This document shows positions 35,976 to 45,292 of a DNA stretch of 64,000 nt, piece by piece. Source of the DNA: Muribaculaceae bacterium. GTDB lineage: Bacteria > Bacteroidota > Bacteroidia > Bacteroidales > Muribaculaceae. The DNA is taken from contig JAMPII010000005.1 of NCBI GenBank assembly GCA_023662835.1, forward strand, positions 1 to 64,000. Reading direction: 5' to 3'. The notes under the pieces were generated by a model that did not search any database, was not told the origin of the DNA, and saw nothing but the letters and a program-made list of their open reading frames with translations. Numbering within the stretch: position 1 is the stretch's first letter; each line of letters begins with the position of its first letter. The translations under genes were made by a program, and so were the position numbers.

Positions 35976-37163
35976 ATGAAGTTACTTCAAGCTAAACTCG
36001 ACAAATACCAAGAGCCGCAGAAAGCCAAGGCTGCCGGTATATATCCGTACTTCAGAGCAATATCCAGCGAACAGGATCCTGAGGTTCTTATAAACGGCAA
36101 AAAGGTGCTGATGTTCGGTTCGAACTGCTACACAGGGCTTGTTAACGACCCGCGAATTAAGGAAGCAGCTATCGAAGCAACTCGTAAATATGGTACAGGG
36201 TGTGCCGGCTCTCCGTTTCTAAACGGCACGCTTGACATACATAAAGAGCTTGAGGCCAAAATCGCTCAGTACATAGGCAAAGAAGATGTGATGATTTACT
36301 CTACCGGCTTCGGAGTGAACCTAGGAGTTGTTTCAACTCTCACCGGTCGCGAAGATTACATATTGTGGGATGAGCAGGATCACGCCTCTATTATCGAGGG
36401 TCTGCGACTTTCGTTTAGCAAGAAGCTGAAATATCGTCACCGCGATCTCGAATCGCTTGAGAAGCAACTTCAAAAATGTGAACCCGACAAAGCAAAACTG
36501 ATTGTTTCCGATTCTGTGTTCTCTATGGAAGGCGACGTTGCCGACGTGAAGGGGATTGTTGAGCTGGCTAAAAAATATAACGCGGCCGTGATGATTGATG
36601 AAGCGCATGGCATTGGTGTGTTTGGCGAAGGCGGACGTGGCGTTTGCCATGCACAGGGAGTTGCAAAGGATGTAGATCTAATTATGGGAACATTCTCCAA
36701 ATCGTTTGCGTCGCTAGGCGGTTTCATAGCAACCGACAAAGAAATTACAAATTTCCTCCGTCACCATTCCCGTTCGTATATCTTCACGGCCAGCCCGACG
36801 CCTGCTGCTACAGCCGCCGCGCTGAAAGCACTGGAGATTATGCAAGCAGAGCCTGAGCGGCAAGAGCATCTTTGGGAAATGACACACTATGCACTCGACG
36901 GATTCCGTCAGATGGGTTGTGAAATAGGACAGACCTCAACGCCAATCATTCCGCTTTTTGTTCGCGACAACTATAAGACATTTGCCATTACGCGCGACCT
37001 TCAGAACGAGGGTTTGTTTGTAAACCCGGTTGTTTCGCCTGCTGTTGCTCCGGAAGATACTCTTATCCGCTTCAGCTTAATGGCTACGCACACCAAGGAG
37101 CAGGTGACCGAAGGTCTGGAAAAAATTCAGAAAGTTTTCCGCGCTTATAACCTGATTCCTTAG
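35976..37163 (+). CDS. spt: Serine palmitoyltransferase (alpha-oxoamine synthase)
   Basis: PLP enzyme that condenses serine with a long-chain acyl-CoA to 3-ketosphinganine, the first step of Bacteroides sphingolipid synthesis. It is 395 residues. The alpha-oxoamine synthase signatures are GTGCAGSPFLNGTLDIHKEL, the aldimine-stacking region DEQDHASIIEGLRLS, VSDSVFSMEGDVADV, IDEAHGIGVFG (Asp208, His211) and the PLP lysine in GTFSKSFASLGG (Lys242). The N-terminus (LLQAKLDKYQEPQKAKAAGI) and C-terminus (LMATHTKEQ) resemble the Bacteroides enzyme more than glycine C-acetyltransferase or 8-amino-7-oxononanoate synthase. Those remain the alternatives. A terminator interrupted by repeat copy C follows. 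Confidence 0.85.
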   Translation: MKLLQAKLDKYQEPQKAKAAGIYPYFRAISSEQDPEVLINGKKVLMFGSNCYTGLVNDPRIKEAAIEATRKYGTGCAGSPFLNGTLDIHKELEAKIAQYIGKEDVMIYSTGFGVNLGVVSTLTGREDYILWDEQDHASIIEGLRLSFSKKLKYRHRDLESLEKQLQKCEPDKAKLIVSDSVFSMEGDVADVKGIVELAKKYNAAVMIDEAHGIGVFGEGGRGVCHAQGVAKDVDLIMGTFSKSFASLGGFIATDKEITNFLRHHSRSYIFTASPTPAATAAALKALEIMQAEPERQEHLWEMTHYALDGFRQMGCEIGQTSTPIIPLFVRDNYKTFAITRDLQNEGLFVNPVVSPAVAPEDTLIRFSLMATHTKEQVTEGLEKIQKVFRAYNLIP

Positions 37164-37195
37164 AGCCTATTTCAAAAGGTTGAATATAATTCCGA

Positions 37196-37260
37196 CCGGA
37201 TGAAGCGTTTAGAGCCCATATCATAAAATTTCAGGGCCCTTAGTTTCATCCGGCCGTTTT
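37196..37260 (+). terminator. spt terminator with repeat in its loop
   Basis: CCGGATGAAGC (37196-37206) pairs with GTTTCATCCGG (37243-37253) with one G-U pair, followed by CCGTTTT. The loop contains the whole palindromic repeat copy C. The G-U pair is compatible only with plus-strand RNA, in agreement with spt. Confidence 0.75.
37212..37239. repeat. Single palindromic repeat (copy C)
   Basis: GAGCCC, the 16-base middle ATATCATAAAATTTCA, and GGGCCC, followed by TTAG as in copy A. It occupies the loop of the spt terminator, so it appears to have been inserted there. Confidence 0.82.
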
Positions 37261-37264
37261 AAGA

Positions 37265-38194
37265 TTAGGCTTGTTGGTCGGGATTCTGATGCTCGTGCGA
37301 GAGTTGATGATCTTCGGGTTTTATTTTCATTTTCACCATGTCGAATCCTTGTCCGTAAACGCCGTTTACGTTGGCTTGTGTGACAAAAGCATCGTTATCG
37401 ACCGACTTTATGATACGGAAAATAGTTACTGATTCTATTTTACGACACATCACCAGCAGAACCTTAACTTCGTGGTGGGAATACCACCCCATGCCATTTA
37501 GCACTGTGCATCCGCGATGTGCTTCGTTGTTTATTGCGCTGGCAATAGCTTCCCAATGCTTTGATATGATTGTGAATTGAACGGCGCGCCGATTGGTGTT
37601 TATAACCTGGTCGGCCATGAATGCTGCCAGGAACGTAACAACCAGACCATATACAATGTTATCTATGCGGTGGAATATTAAATAGCTGGAGGAAACAATC
37701 AGGAAATCGACATACATCATTGTGCGCCCGATAGACACGTTTGTATGCTTCGATACCATGGCTGCAACAATGTCGGTACCTCCGGTTGACCCGTTGTGGG
37801 TGAACACTATGCCTATCCCTACACCGCAAACTATTGAACCGATGATGATATTCATGAATGTTTGCTGCATAATCAGCGGTTCGGGGAACCATGGCTGCAT
37901 AATGCCGATGAGACCATTCAGAATTGTTGCTCCAAAAATCGTTCGCAGCACAAATTGTTTGCCAACGAGCTTGTAGGCAAATCCCAGAAGAATCAGGTTG
38001 AGAACATATGATGTCACTGCAACCGGCACACCAAAAATAAAGTAAACCAGGGAACCGATACCGACTAATCCGCCGATAACCACTTTCTCGGGAAGTACGA
38101 AGGCTGTGAAGCCAAACGCATACATTAATAGTCCAAGAATTATGAACACATAGTCGCGCGACGACATCCATATGTTGTGGCTTTTGAATTGCAT
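37265..38194 (-). CDS. YitT family membrane protein
   Basis: Inner-membrane protein of 309 residues. The N-terminal part (about 10-205) holds five or six hydrophobic helices with the family motifs ALPEKVVIGG-type FVLPEKVVIGGLVGIGSLVY and FTHNGSTGGTDIVAAMVSKH. The C-terminal soluble domain (about 210-295) is the DUF2179 type, with ISKHWEAIASAINNEAHRGC and VLLVMCRKIE. The function of the family is not settled; transport has been suggested. It has its own consensus promoter in the 74-base gap downstream of the GH20 gene, so it need not be part of that operon. Confidence 0.9.
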   Translation of the reverse strand: MQFKSHNIWMSSRDYVFIILGLLMYAFGFTAFVLPEKVVIGGLVGIGSLVYFIFGVPVAVTSYVLNLILLGFAYKLVGKQFVLRTIFGATILNGLIGIMQPWFPEPLIMQQTFMNIIIGSIVCGVGIGIVFTHNGSTGGTDIVAAMVSKHTNVSIGRTMMYVDFLIVSSSYLIFHRIDNIVYGLVVTFLAAFMADQVINTNRRAVQFTIISKHWEAIASAINNEAHRGCTVLNGMGWYSHHEVKVLLVMCRKIESVTIFRIIKSVDNDAFVTQANVNGVYGQGFDMVKMKIKPEDHQLSHEHQNPDQQA

Positions 38195-38233
38195 ATGTTT
38201 CCGGTTTTAAATATTAAGGCTGAATTGGCGGTG

Positions 38234-38265
38234 CAAAATTAATCTCCGTTTTTTTATTTCGCAAA
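38234..38265 (-). promoter_or_regulatory. Promoter of yitT-like gene
   Basis: On the minus strand TTTG (38265-38262), a 20-base spacer and TAATTTTG (38241-38234). The stretch 38225-38244 is identical over 20 bases to the DUF5715 promoter at 16801-16820. Confidence 0.72.
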
Positions 38266-38268
38266 CGT

Positions 38269-39945
38269 TTACCGACTATTTTTCGGCTTGATTTGGGGCA
38301 GACAGTCGGGCTGGCGGTATGCGATTCCCATTGCGTCGAACCTGCTGAGGTGGGCCGGGAGACGTTTCCAGAATTCGTCGACACTGATGCGTCGAGATGG
38401 ATCGGCGTTCCATGCCGATTCGGACAGGGCAATCATACGCGGGAATATCTGGGTCTGGATGCGGGTTGTTGTTGGGATGTACTCGGTCCATACGTTTCCT
38501 TGTAGCCCGTTGATAAGTTTCTGCTGCTTTGACGAGAGTCTTTCGCGAGGGTTCAGGGATAGAATTTTGGCCACCTCGGCATCGGTTTGGGGATAGTCGA
38601 AATACATGCATGAGGTTGGGGTACAAGTGACGTGTTTCCCTTGGCGGGTTGCTTCAGCAACTACTTCGGGTGTTCCGGCAGTCCACCACATTATAGCTGT
38701 CTCTGCGCCAAGACCGTCGTAGGTGATTTCGTCCCATCCTATCAGAGTACGGTTGTTGTTGCGGAAAAATAGTTCCATTTGTCTCACAAACCAAGCCTGT
38801 AGTTCGTCAGCCGAATCCATGTCGTATTCTTTCATGCGGCGTGCGCAGTCGGGACACTGTTTCCAGCGGGTTTTGTCAACTTCGTCACCGCCCATGTGGA
38901 CATACTTTGAGGGGAATATTTCAAAAATCTCAGTATAAACGTTTTTGCATAATTCCAACGTTTGATCCTTGCCGGGACAAACCGACGAGTTAGGAATTCC
39001 TCCGCAGGCTATTTCGGGGTGAACAACTGTTAGAATTGTACTATGGCCTGGTACGTCGAATTCAGGGATAACTTCAATTCCGCGTTGTGCGGCATAATTA
39101 ACGATGTGGCGCAATTGTTCTTTTGTGTAGAAGCCACCATAAACGGAGTCGCCATTCTCGCCCGGACGCATACGATCGCGTGGTATGCGCATTGAAGCAT
39201 CTTTTAGCGATGCGCGTTCGCATGCCGAATCCAAGCTATTGAATACGCGCCAGCCTCCCTTCTTTGTTAATTCGGGGTAGCGGTCGATTTGAACGCGCCA
39301 ACCTTGGTCGTCGATCAGATGCCAATGAAAGACTGACATTTTATATAAGGCCATTAAATCGAGATACTGCTCAACTTCGGGGATGGTCCAGAAATGTCGT
39401 GACGAATCCAGATGAAGACCGCGCCACCAATAATCGGGTGCGTCGGCTATTTCAACAGCAGGAATCAACAGCGGTTTGTTTGATTTCTTCGCTGCAACAG
39501 TTGGAGCCGGTAGCAGTTGACGCAGAGTAGAAATGCCGTTTGTAATGCCATTAAAGTCGACCGCTTCAATAGTGACGCAGTCATTCTCGGCTCTGAACCG
39601 GTATGATCCCTTTACTGAAAGTGTTGAATCGGGTTCTACTATGGATAGGATTATTGCGGCGTCGTCATCATTTGACGCGATTTTTGGGGTAACGCCGTAG
39701 CCGTTTAGCACATCAGTGAGATATTCCGATGCCGGTTCCAACGATTTGTCGTTGATTGATACGGTTAAACCTTTTTTCGGGAGTTTCACTTCGCTGCCGG
39801 CTAGCATGATTGATTTGGGATTAGGTACAATAGTGACCTGCGGTTCACATTCGATTGCCTTTTTGCTTTTGGCTCCGGCTTCAGCCCACGACAAAGTCAG
39901 CGCAATTATAGCAATCAGCCCTGCTGCTTTACAAAATATTTTCAT
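38269..39945 (-). CDS. Beta-N-acetylhexosaminidase, GH20
   Basis: Exported enzyme releasing terminal N-acetylhexosamine from glycans by substrate-assisted catalysis. It is 558 residues. A signal peptide (1-25) is followed by the GH20 N-terminal domain (about 35-165) and the TIM barrel (about 170-530), with WWRGLHLDSSRHFW, HWHLIDDQGWR, the catalytic pair in HMGGDEVDKTRW (Asp354, Glu355), and WDEITYDG with WTAGTPE tryptophans of the substrate pocket. It is the last gene of the patatin-porin-SBP-GH20 run, 7 bases after the solute-binding gene. A GlcNAc-kinase-like gene heads the same stretch, which fits host or peptidoglycan amino-sugar use. Confidence 0.93.
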   Translation of the reverse strand: MKIFCKAAGLIAIIALTLSWAEAGAKSKKAIECEPQVTIVPNPKSIMLAGSEVKLPKKGLTVSINDKSLEPASEYLTDVLNGYGVTPKIASNDDDAAIILSIVEPDSTLSVKGSYRFRAENDCVTIEAVDFNGITNGISTLRQLLPAPTVAAKKSNKPLLIPAVEIADAPDYWWRGLHLDSSRHFWTIPEVEQYLDLMALYKMSVFHWHLIDDQGWRVQIDRYPELTKKGGWRVFNSLDSACERASLKDASMRIPRDRMRPGENGDSVYGGFYTKEQLRHIVNYAAQRGIEVIPEFDVPGHSTILTVVHPEIACGGIPNSSVCPGKDQTLELCKNVYTEIFEIFPSKYVHMGGDEVDKTRWKQCPDCARRMKEYDMDSADELQAWFVRQMELFFRNNNRTLIGWDEITYDGLGAETAIMWWTAGTPEVVAEATRQGKHVTCTPTSCMYFDYPQTDAEVAKILSLNPRERLSSKQQKLINGLQGNVWTEYIPTTTRIQTQIFPRMIALSESAWNADPSRRISVDEFWKRLPAHLSRFDAMGIAYRQPDCLPQIKPKNSR

Positions 39946-39952
39946 GAACGTG

Positions 39953-40774
39953 TTATTTTAAATATCTGTTTGTTAGTAAGTTATATGTTGTGTCGGCTTT
40001 CGCTTCCTTGATCCAGCAATTGAGAGAGTCGGCAATCCAAGGGCGGCGGTTGCCGGCAATCCACGATTGGAATTGTGAGAATGATATCGAAACAGAGGCA
40101 TCGAGTTGGGGATAGTCGTCCAACATTTGTCGGGCAACACGTTCGTTTACAACAGCATGTTTTATCTGGCCTAATGCAGTTAGTATAACCAGTTGCTCGG
40201 CGCCGTAAGTGGAATCGGCTTCAATATGGATTGTATCGCCGATTTCGCGCGAAAGGTTTGCAATGCGATCGGCTACCGACGAACCGGCAATTACCCATAC
40301 GGTGTCGCCTGCCAGGTCGAGCTGCTTTGCGACGGGAAGTTTGCCGGTGATTGAATCGCGCAGTTGAACAAGTACTTGCCTGTCGAGCATGACAGGTTCG
40401 AGAAAGTTTAGCCGCTTGCGGTAGTCGGCGGTCATCGGAATGTCGGCCACGAGCAGGTCGTATTTGCCGGCGGCAAGATTGTTGAGCGATTGCGACAGCG
40501 ATGTCACAGGGTGGAATCGGAGCGCAACTCGGTGGCGGCTGGCAATATAGTTTAGTAAATCGTAGTTGAAGCCTCCCAGGGTGTCGTTGTAAGTGTAGAA
40601 CGAAAGTGGCGAATATTCGATGGCGACATCAACGGTGTCGTAGTTGGGGGGGGTATAGTCTGTTGTCTGCTTATTTTCCGAGCAGTTGTGCAGCGAGGCC
40701 ATTGCCAGCAGCACAACAACCAAAGCGGCTACATACAACAATGTCTTTGAGTGGTTCGGCTTTAGCTTTTTCAT
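39953..40774 (-). CDS. Periplasmic solute-binding domain protein (SBP_bac_3 type)
   Basis: A 273-residue protein with an N-terminal hydrophobic segment (about 10-30) ending at Cys31 in a weak lipobox (LHNC), so it is either a lipoprotein or membrane-anchored. The rest (about 45-265) is a family-3 solute-binding domain: DVAIEYSPLSFYTYNDTLGGFNYDLLNYIA, YDLLVADIPMTADYRKRLNF and a final CWIKEAKADTTYNLLTNRYL. This domain also forms the N-terminal part of MltF-type lytic transglycosylases, but no catalytic domain is present here. No ABC transporter genes are adjacent. It sits 6 bases after the porin gene and 7 bases before GH20. Confidence 0.85.
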   Translation of the reverse strand: MKKLKPNHSKTLLYVAALVVVLLAMASLHNCSENKQTTDYTPPNYDTVDVAIEYSPLSFYTYNDTLGGFNYDLLNYIASRHRVALRFHPVTSLSQSLNNLAAGKYDLLVADIPMTADYRKRLNFLEPVMLDRQVLVQLRDSITGKLPVAKQLDLAGDTVWVIAGSSVADRIANLSREIGDTIHIEADSTYGAEQLVILTALGQIKHAVVNERVARQMLDDYPQLDASVSISFSQFQSWIAGNRRPWIADSLNCWIKEAKADTTYNLLTNRYLK

Positions 40775-40780
40775 GGTTTA

Positions 40781-42838
40781 TCAGTTCTGGAAGTTGATCG
40801 ATAGTCCCATTTGGAAACGGCGAGGGTTTATTGGGTAGTGGGGCATCGAGAAATAATTGTTATCAAGCATGCCTTGGTTCACATGCGACATCATTACGTA
40901 GAACCTAACACGGCTCAGCTTCATGTTGGCGAACACATTTATCAGGGGGTAGTTCCCGCATTCAACTTCGTTTTGGTTGTAGAAAGCCATAGTTGCCGGC
41001 TGGTAGTCGATCGACTTATATTTTGTATAGTAATCGCAATCCACTCCGAGTTGTACGCCAAGTACCTTCGCTACCGTGAAGTTGAACGAAAGATTGGAAT
41101 ATACCGCTAGTTTGGGCAGCGGAATTACGCTCTGATTGGATGAAGTCTGGTAGGTAACCCTGTTTGCCCATACTATAGGTCCGAAATGAAATGTCTGCTC
41201 TGCCGTTGCGTAAACAACTTGAACCGAGCCGCTGTTTTGAACCGGCAAACATTCTGAATTGAAATATATAAGGTTTTGGGCATTTTCCACTCCGGCGCGT
41301 AGCGTTGTGCCCGTGCGGTTCACATTCAGCAGGCCTCCGAGAGCGAGACGACGGGTTTTGCCAAAGTCGTTTTTCCATATGAAGTGGTTCGATACAAAGT
41401 TGTTCATCAGGTAGGGCGCCTCCGTGTTAGTAAATCGACCGAATGCAGTGATGCGCACTGAGTCGCCGAAAAGGGGGAAATGGGTCGACAAATTGCCGTC
41501 AATTTCCAGATCGCCAACTACCGGACCTATAAGTCCGAATCGGGCTGTTGCCTGATATGTCAAAACGGAGCCGCGCTGTTTGGTGAGTTGTCCGCCTACG
41601 TAGAGAAGATTTTGCGACTGGGACGGGCGTATTTTTGTTTCGTAAGGATATGGGGTGAGTGTTTCCGGAATTTGAGGCAGGCGATCGAGGGTGTCAACGG
41701 CCTGTTTGTACGACCGTATCTGGTGGGTTATAAAGGCCGACAGCCCGAATTTGGCAAATTTGTTGAATTCCTCAAGCATCTCCACGCCGAAAGTGTTCGA
41801 CAGTGACCAATATGATGTGTGGTCATGTGTCCAATCGTTGTTTAAGTATGTGTTTTTCCAAAATTTTTCGTCGTTGGCTACGGCATCGTGGAAAACTCGG
41901 TTGTTGGCATTGTAGTCAAGTGTCCAGGCGAATCGCATCACGGGAATATAGTCGCGCTGTATAGTGGTGTCGTCGATTTCAGTCTCGCGCCAGAACCCTA
42001 CTTTGTAGGTGTTGTTCAGGTACAGTTGCTGGCCCTTAATTCGGTTGTGTGCGCCGGTTAGGTTTGTGGGGATTGCTTTTGGCTGAATTGTGTTTTGTCC
42101 ACCTTGCAGCTCTGCGGGGTCGGTGATGTACAAATCGTTGGTTATACCTCCATTATCTTTACCCAGACGGTTCCAATGGTTGAAGAATCCCTGAAATTCA
42201 TAGCGATCGCCCATGTATGAGCCCGACAATCCCCAGTTCAGGCCTTTCACGGCCTGAAAGTCGTAGCAACCTTTCGAGTAAAGATAGTCGATAGTGGCAC
42301 CCAACTGTGCTCTTTTGTTGAAATTGCCGGAGAATACGCCGTGGAGGCGCGATTGTTCGTTCTCCTTTCCTCCGGCTGTGTTGTACGACAACAAAGTCAT
42401 TGGGATACGGGTGTTATAGAATTTTTGGTCCTTCAGTTGCGGAAGCCAATGTTTCACAGCATCGGCCATGAAGAACTCGCTCGTAGGTTCCAGCTCATAA
42501 TAGATGAGTGTCCGCCCTGGGCCTCCATAGTTGCCGGTTGTGGCATATGCTGGCGTAACCATTGAAGGAATAAACCGTTGGGCATAGTTTTGGAAAAGGG
42601 TGTCGATTGTTGAGCGTTTGTGCAGACCGAGAGGTTGTATTAGCTCCCAAGCGTAAGGTTCGGTTGAGGGGGGACCTTTTTTGTCGCTTTTTTCTGCAAC
42701 CTGTTCCTCAGATTCAACAGAACTGTTGAGGTCGCCGTTGTCGCCAGGCTCGGAAGCCGGTTGCAACGGTGATATGGCATAAGCGAATACGACTGCGGTT
42801 AATAACATTACCGCAAATGAAGAAAACTTTTTCATCAT
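40781..42838 (-). CDS. Putative porin (Porin_10 family)
   Basis: Outer-membrane beta-barrel of 685 residues. The signal peptide (about 1-22) is followed by a low-complexity charged stretch (30-60) and the family core with YYELEPTSEFFMADAVKHWL, FYNTRIPMTLLSYNTAGGKE and AQLGATIDYLYSKGCYDFQA. Many alternating beta strands follow to the C-terminal LSINFQN. The family is common in Bacteroidetes; its substrate is unknown. The -7 box TACTTTTG ends only 5 bases before the first of two start codons (42838/42835), so an independent transcript would be nearly leaderless. Otherwise it is read from the patatin gene 57 bases upstream. Confidence 0.85.
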   Translation of the reverse strand: MMKKFSSFAVMLLTAVVFAYAISPLQPASEPGDNGDLNSSVESEEQVAEKSDKKGPPSTEPYAWELIQPLGLHKRSTIDTLFQNYAQRFIPSMVTPAYATTGNYGGPGRTLIYYELEPTSEFFMADAVKHWLPQLKDQKFYNTRIPMTLLSYNTAGGKENEQSRLHGVFSGNFNKRAQLGATIDYLYSKGCYDFQAVKGLNWGLSGSYMGDRYEFQGFFNHWNRLGKDNGGITNDLYITDPAELQGGQNTIQPKAIPTNLTGAHNRIKGQQLYLNNTYKVGFWRETEIDDTTIQRDYIPVMRFAWTLDYNANNRVFHDAVANDEKFWKNTYLNNDWTHDHTSYWSLSNTFGVEMLEEFNKFAKFGLSAFITHQIRSYKQAVDTLDRLPQIPETLTPYPYETKIRPSQSQNLLYVGGQLTKQRGSVLTYQATARFGLIGPVVGDLEIDGNLSTHFPLFGDSVRITAFGRFTNTEAPYLMNNFVSNHFIWKNDFGKTRRLALGGLLNVNRTGTTLRAGVENAQNLIYFNSECLPVQNSGSVQVVYATAEQTFHFGPIVWANRVTYQTSSNQSVIPLPKLAVYSNLSFNFTVAKVLGVQLGVDCDYYTKYKSIDYQPATMAFYNQNEVECGNYPLINVFANMKLSRVRFYVMMSHVNQGMLDNNYFSMPHYPINPRRFQMGLSINFQN

Positions 42839-42842
42839 GCGG

Positions 42843-42850
42843 CAAAAGTA
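42843..42850 (-). promoter_or_regulatory. -7-like box directly before porin start
   Basis: Minus strand reads TACTTTTG followed by C, only 5 bases before the start codon. It fits TAnnTTTG but lacks a -33 partner and would imply a leaderless message. Confidence 0.3.
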
Positions 42851-42894
42851 AGCAAAAATCGCGACAAATTAAAGTAATATCGTGATTTATCACG

Positions 42895-45237
42895 TCAGTG
42901 GAGGAAGCGCGGAGCCATAAAGAAGAGGCCGAAGGAGATACCGAAGTTCCATTTGCGGCCGGCCGAAGTGATGTAGTTGCCGTAGGCCGACAACTGGGCG
43001 AAAGGCAGGCTATATACAACTTCCATTTGTGCCACGTAGGAGCGGCCGCAGAACCACTTTCCGTAGCGTGCGCCTACTGGCGTGTCGGGCTTGTCTGCTA
43101 TAACCGGTTCAATCGAGCGCCAGGGCTGGAAATAGTGGAAATCGCCTCTTATTTGTAGCATCTGGATCGGCATCCAAACAGGTTGCAGGCCTATTGTAGA
43201 ATATTGTTGAGCACGCAAACTGGTGTTGAACGAGCAATATGTCGACGCTGTTGGATTGAAGGCCGGTAGCATCGACTCTGTTGCTCCATACGTATTGAAT
43301 AGTTTCTGGGTGGACACAACGGTTGTGAATTGCGCGCCGAGGCTGAATTTGTTTCCAATGTTCCAGTATTTTCGCGCTACGAGCGAGGCTTGTAGCCATT
43401 TGCGGTCGGAATCACGCTGCTCAAGTTTCTCCTGATTGCCGGGATAGTAGTATGACTCTCCAAGCACACCGTAAACTGAGGCCATCAGGCTGGCTCCCGT
43501 TGTAGGGTAGGATATGTCGTTCAGGTTTGAGTACTCATAAAGTAATTTTACTTGTCCCAATTTCAGTGTCAGGCGATCGCGGTCGAACTTATCGGCCCAG
43601 AATCCGTTGTAAATGCGATTGCTGACTCGCGCGCTACCGGCCGAGATTTCGGCCTTGCCGTTGCGACCTACGGCTATGCCGTAAATAAGACGTCCGAATA
43701 GGTCGGAGGCTGTAAGCATTGTTGCACGGTCGTCGTAGAACATAGGTGTCTGGTCGTACGATTTATGGCGCGACACAACTCCTTGCAATTGCAGGTAGGA
43801 GGGCAATGCTGAAGCAAAACTTAAACGCGCTCGAAGCATTGCTGCCATGTAGCTTTGTCCAACCCAACCGTCGGCTTCGACTGAAAATGAGTTGAAGCTT
43901 AAAGTATTGTAGGCCAGCGATACGAACATCATAGAGTTGGAGTTGGAACTGACGTAGCCACCAAAACCAAGATTGAAGCTGTTTTTTACGTCGGCACGCA
44001 AGTTGAGCGAGAAAAGCGAATCACGTTCATCCCAAACGGCGCGTGGCACGAGGTTGCGTAGCCGTCCCGATGTTACGGCACGATAATAGGCTTCTTTCGC
44101 TTCTTCCATGTCGAGGGTGTCGTGGCTGCTGCGGGTGAAGATGTAACGCAGATAATCATTCTGGCGGGGTGTGGCTCCGGTCACCTTGACGGTGTCGAAT
44201 GTGACGTAGGGTTCGGTTGAGTTGAACACTGCCCGGCGTAGCTGGCGTGTTTTAGCCGGAGTACGGGCTGTTACGCGTGTTTTAATGGAGTCCATTATCT
44301 CCATAGCTGTGTTGTAGCCGATTGTGTATATTTCCATGCAGCGGTCGAAGTCGAGAATGCCAAACTGCTGAACGGGAACTCTTATTTTTATCCCCTCGTT
44401 GTCAGGCAGCGAATAATCGTTGTTCTGGATAATCATATCTTCGACTTGTTGCAGAACGTTGTTGCGCTCAGGCTTTTTGTCGGGTGCGCTGACATCGACG
44501 CCAATCATTATGTCGGGCGCGAAATCGGAACGCATCACATCGACCGGAAAATTGTCGTATATACCGCCGTCGTAAACCAGTACGGAATCAAGTTCTATAG
44601 GCTCAAAAACCAGAGGAAATGTCATCGATGCACGTATAGCATCCCCAACCGAGCCTTTCGAGCATACAATCTTGTGTTTGTGGTAAACGTCGGATGTAAC
44701 GCAACGGAACGGAACGAATAGGCGGTTGAAATCACCGTTGCATTGTGCAGTGTGGGCGGCAAACAATTCCATAAACGCGAAGTTCATGGGAAGAGGGCTT
44801 ATCAAACTCGACGGAAGCACGGATTTTCCTTTGCCGCGCAAGTTGAGGTTGAGCGATGCCATTCGCGGAACGGGGTCTGATTTTTCATATAAATAGACGT
44901 AGTTAGGATCGATCACTCCTGTCGACCAGTAGCTGAAGCCTCTAGAACGAATAAGTTCCAACATGCGTTCAGGCGTGTAACCGCATGCGTATAGGCCGCC
45001 TACAATAGCTCCCATAGAAGTGCCCGCAACGTAGTCGATAGGAATGTCGTTGTCTTCCAGGGCTTGTATTACGCCTATGTGCGCTATTCCTTTGGCTCCT
45101 CCGCCACTTAGTACAAGTCCAACCGACTGTTGGGCTATGGCTCCGAAACTCATAGCCAAAGCCAACAGTGATGTCATTATTTTCCCATAAAAGCGAGCCA
45201 TATAATGCCCGTAAATAGTTGAAAGTTTTTTTACCAT
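42895..45237 (-). CDS. Patatin-like phospholipase with Omp85-type barrel
   Basis: Two-part outer-membrane protein of 780 residues. The N-terminal signal region probably starts translation at an inner Met (45201 or 45177), since MTSLLALAMSFGAIAQ looks like the real signal peptide. The patatin domain (about 38-300) has the oxyanion loop LSGGGAKGIAHIG, the nucleophile Ser74 in GTSMG and the catalytic Asp223 in DGG. A POTRA-like segment (about 345-410) leads to a C-terminal 16-strand-type barrel ending in ISFGLFFMAPRFLH. This is the Bacteroidetes relative of type Vd (PlpD-like) proteins. It is followed by the porin gene. Confidence 0.9.
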   Translation of the reverse strand: MVKKLSTIYGHYMARFYGKIMTSLLALAMSFGAIAQQSVGLVLSGGGAKGIAHIGVIQALEDNDIPIDYVAGTSMGAIVGGLYACGYTPERMLELIRSRGFSYWSTGVIDPNYVYLYEKSDPVPRMASLNLNLRGKGKSVLPSSLISPLPMNFAFMELFAAHTAQCNGDFNRLFVPFRCVTSDVYHKHKIVCSKGSVGDAIRASMTFPLVFEPIELDSVLVYDGGIYDNFPVDVMRSDFAPDIMIGVDVSAPDKKPERNNVLQQVEDMIIQNNDYSLPDNEGIKIRVPVQQFGILDFDRCMEIYTIGYNTAMEIMDSIKTRVTARTPAKTRQLRRAVFNSTEPYVTFDTVKVTGATPRQNDYLRYIFTRSSHDTLDMEEAKEAYYRAVTSGRLRNLVPRAVWDERDSLFSLNLRADVKNSFNLGFGGYVSSNSNSMMFVSLAYNTLSFNSFSVEADGWVGQSYMAAMLRARLSFASALPSYLQLQGVVSRHKSYDQTPMFYDDRATMLTASDLFGRLIYGIAVGRNGKAEISAGSARVSNRIYNGFWADKFDRDRLTLKLGQVKLLYEYSNLNDISYPTTGASLMASVYGVLGESYYYPGNQEKLEQRDSDRKWLQASLVARKYWNIGNKFSLGAQFTTVVSTQKLFNTYGATESMLPAFNPTASTYCSFNTSLRAQQYSTIGLQPVWMPIQMLQIRGDFHYFQPWRSIEPVIADKPDTPVGARYGKWFCGRSYVAQMEVVYSLPFAQLSAYGNYITSAGRKWNFGISFGLFFMAPRFLH

Positions 45238-45292
45238 CAGAAATGATTATATGTATATAACATTGTTTCAAGTCTAATGGTTGAACGACTAA

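Noticed and set aside
37163..37185. Additional repeat copy near AGAGCCTATTTCA downstream of spt
   Set aside because: Only a short loose similarity to the unit start; the conserved 16-base middle is not present.
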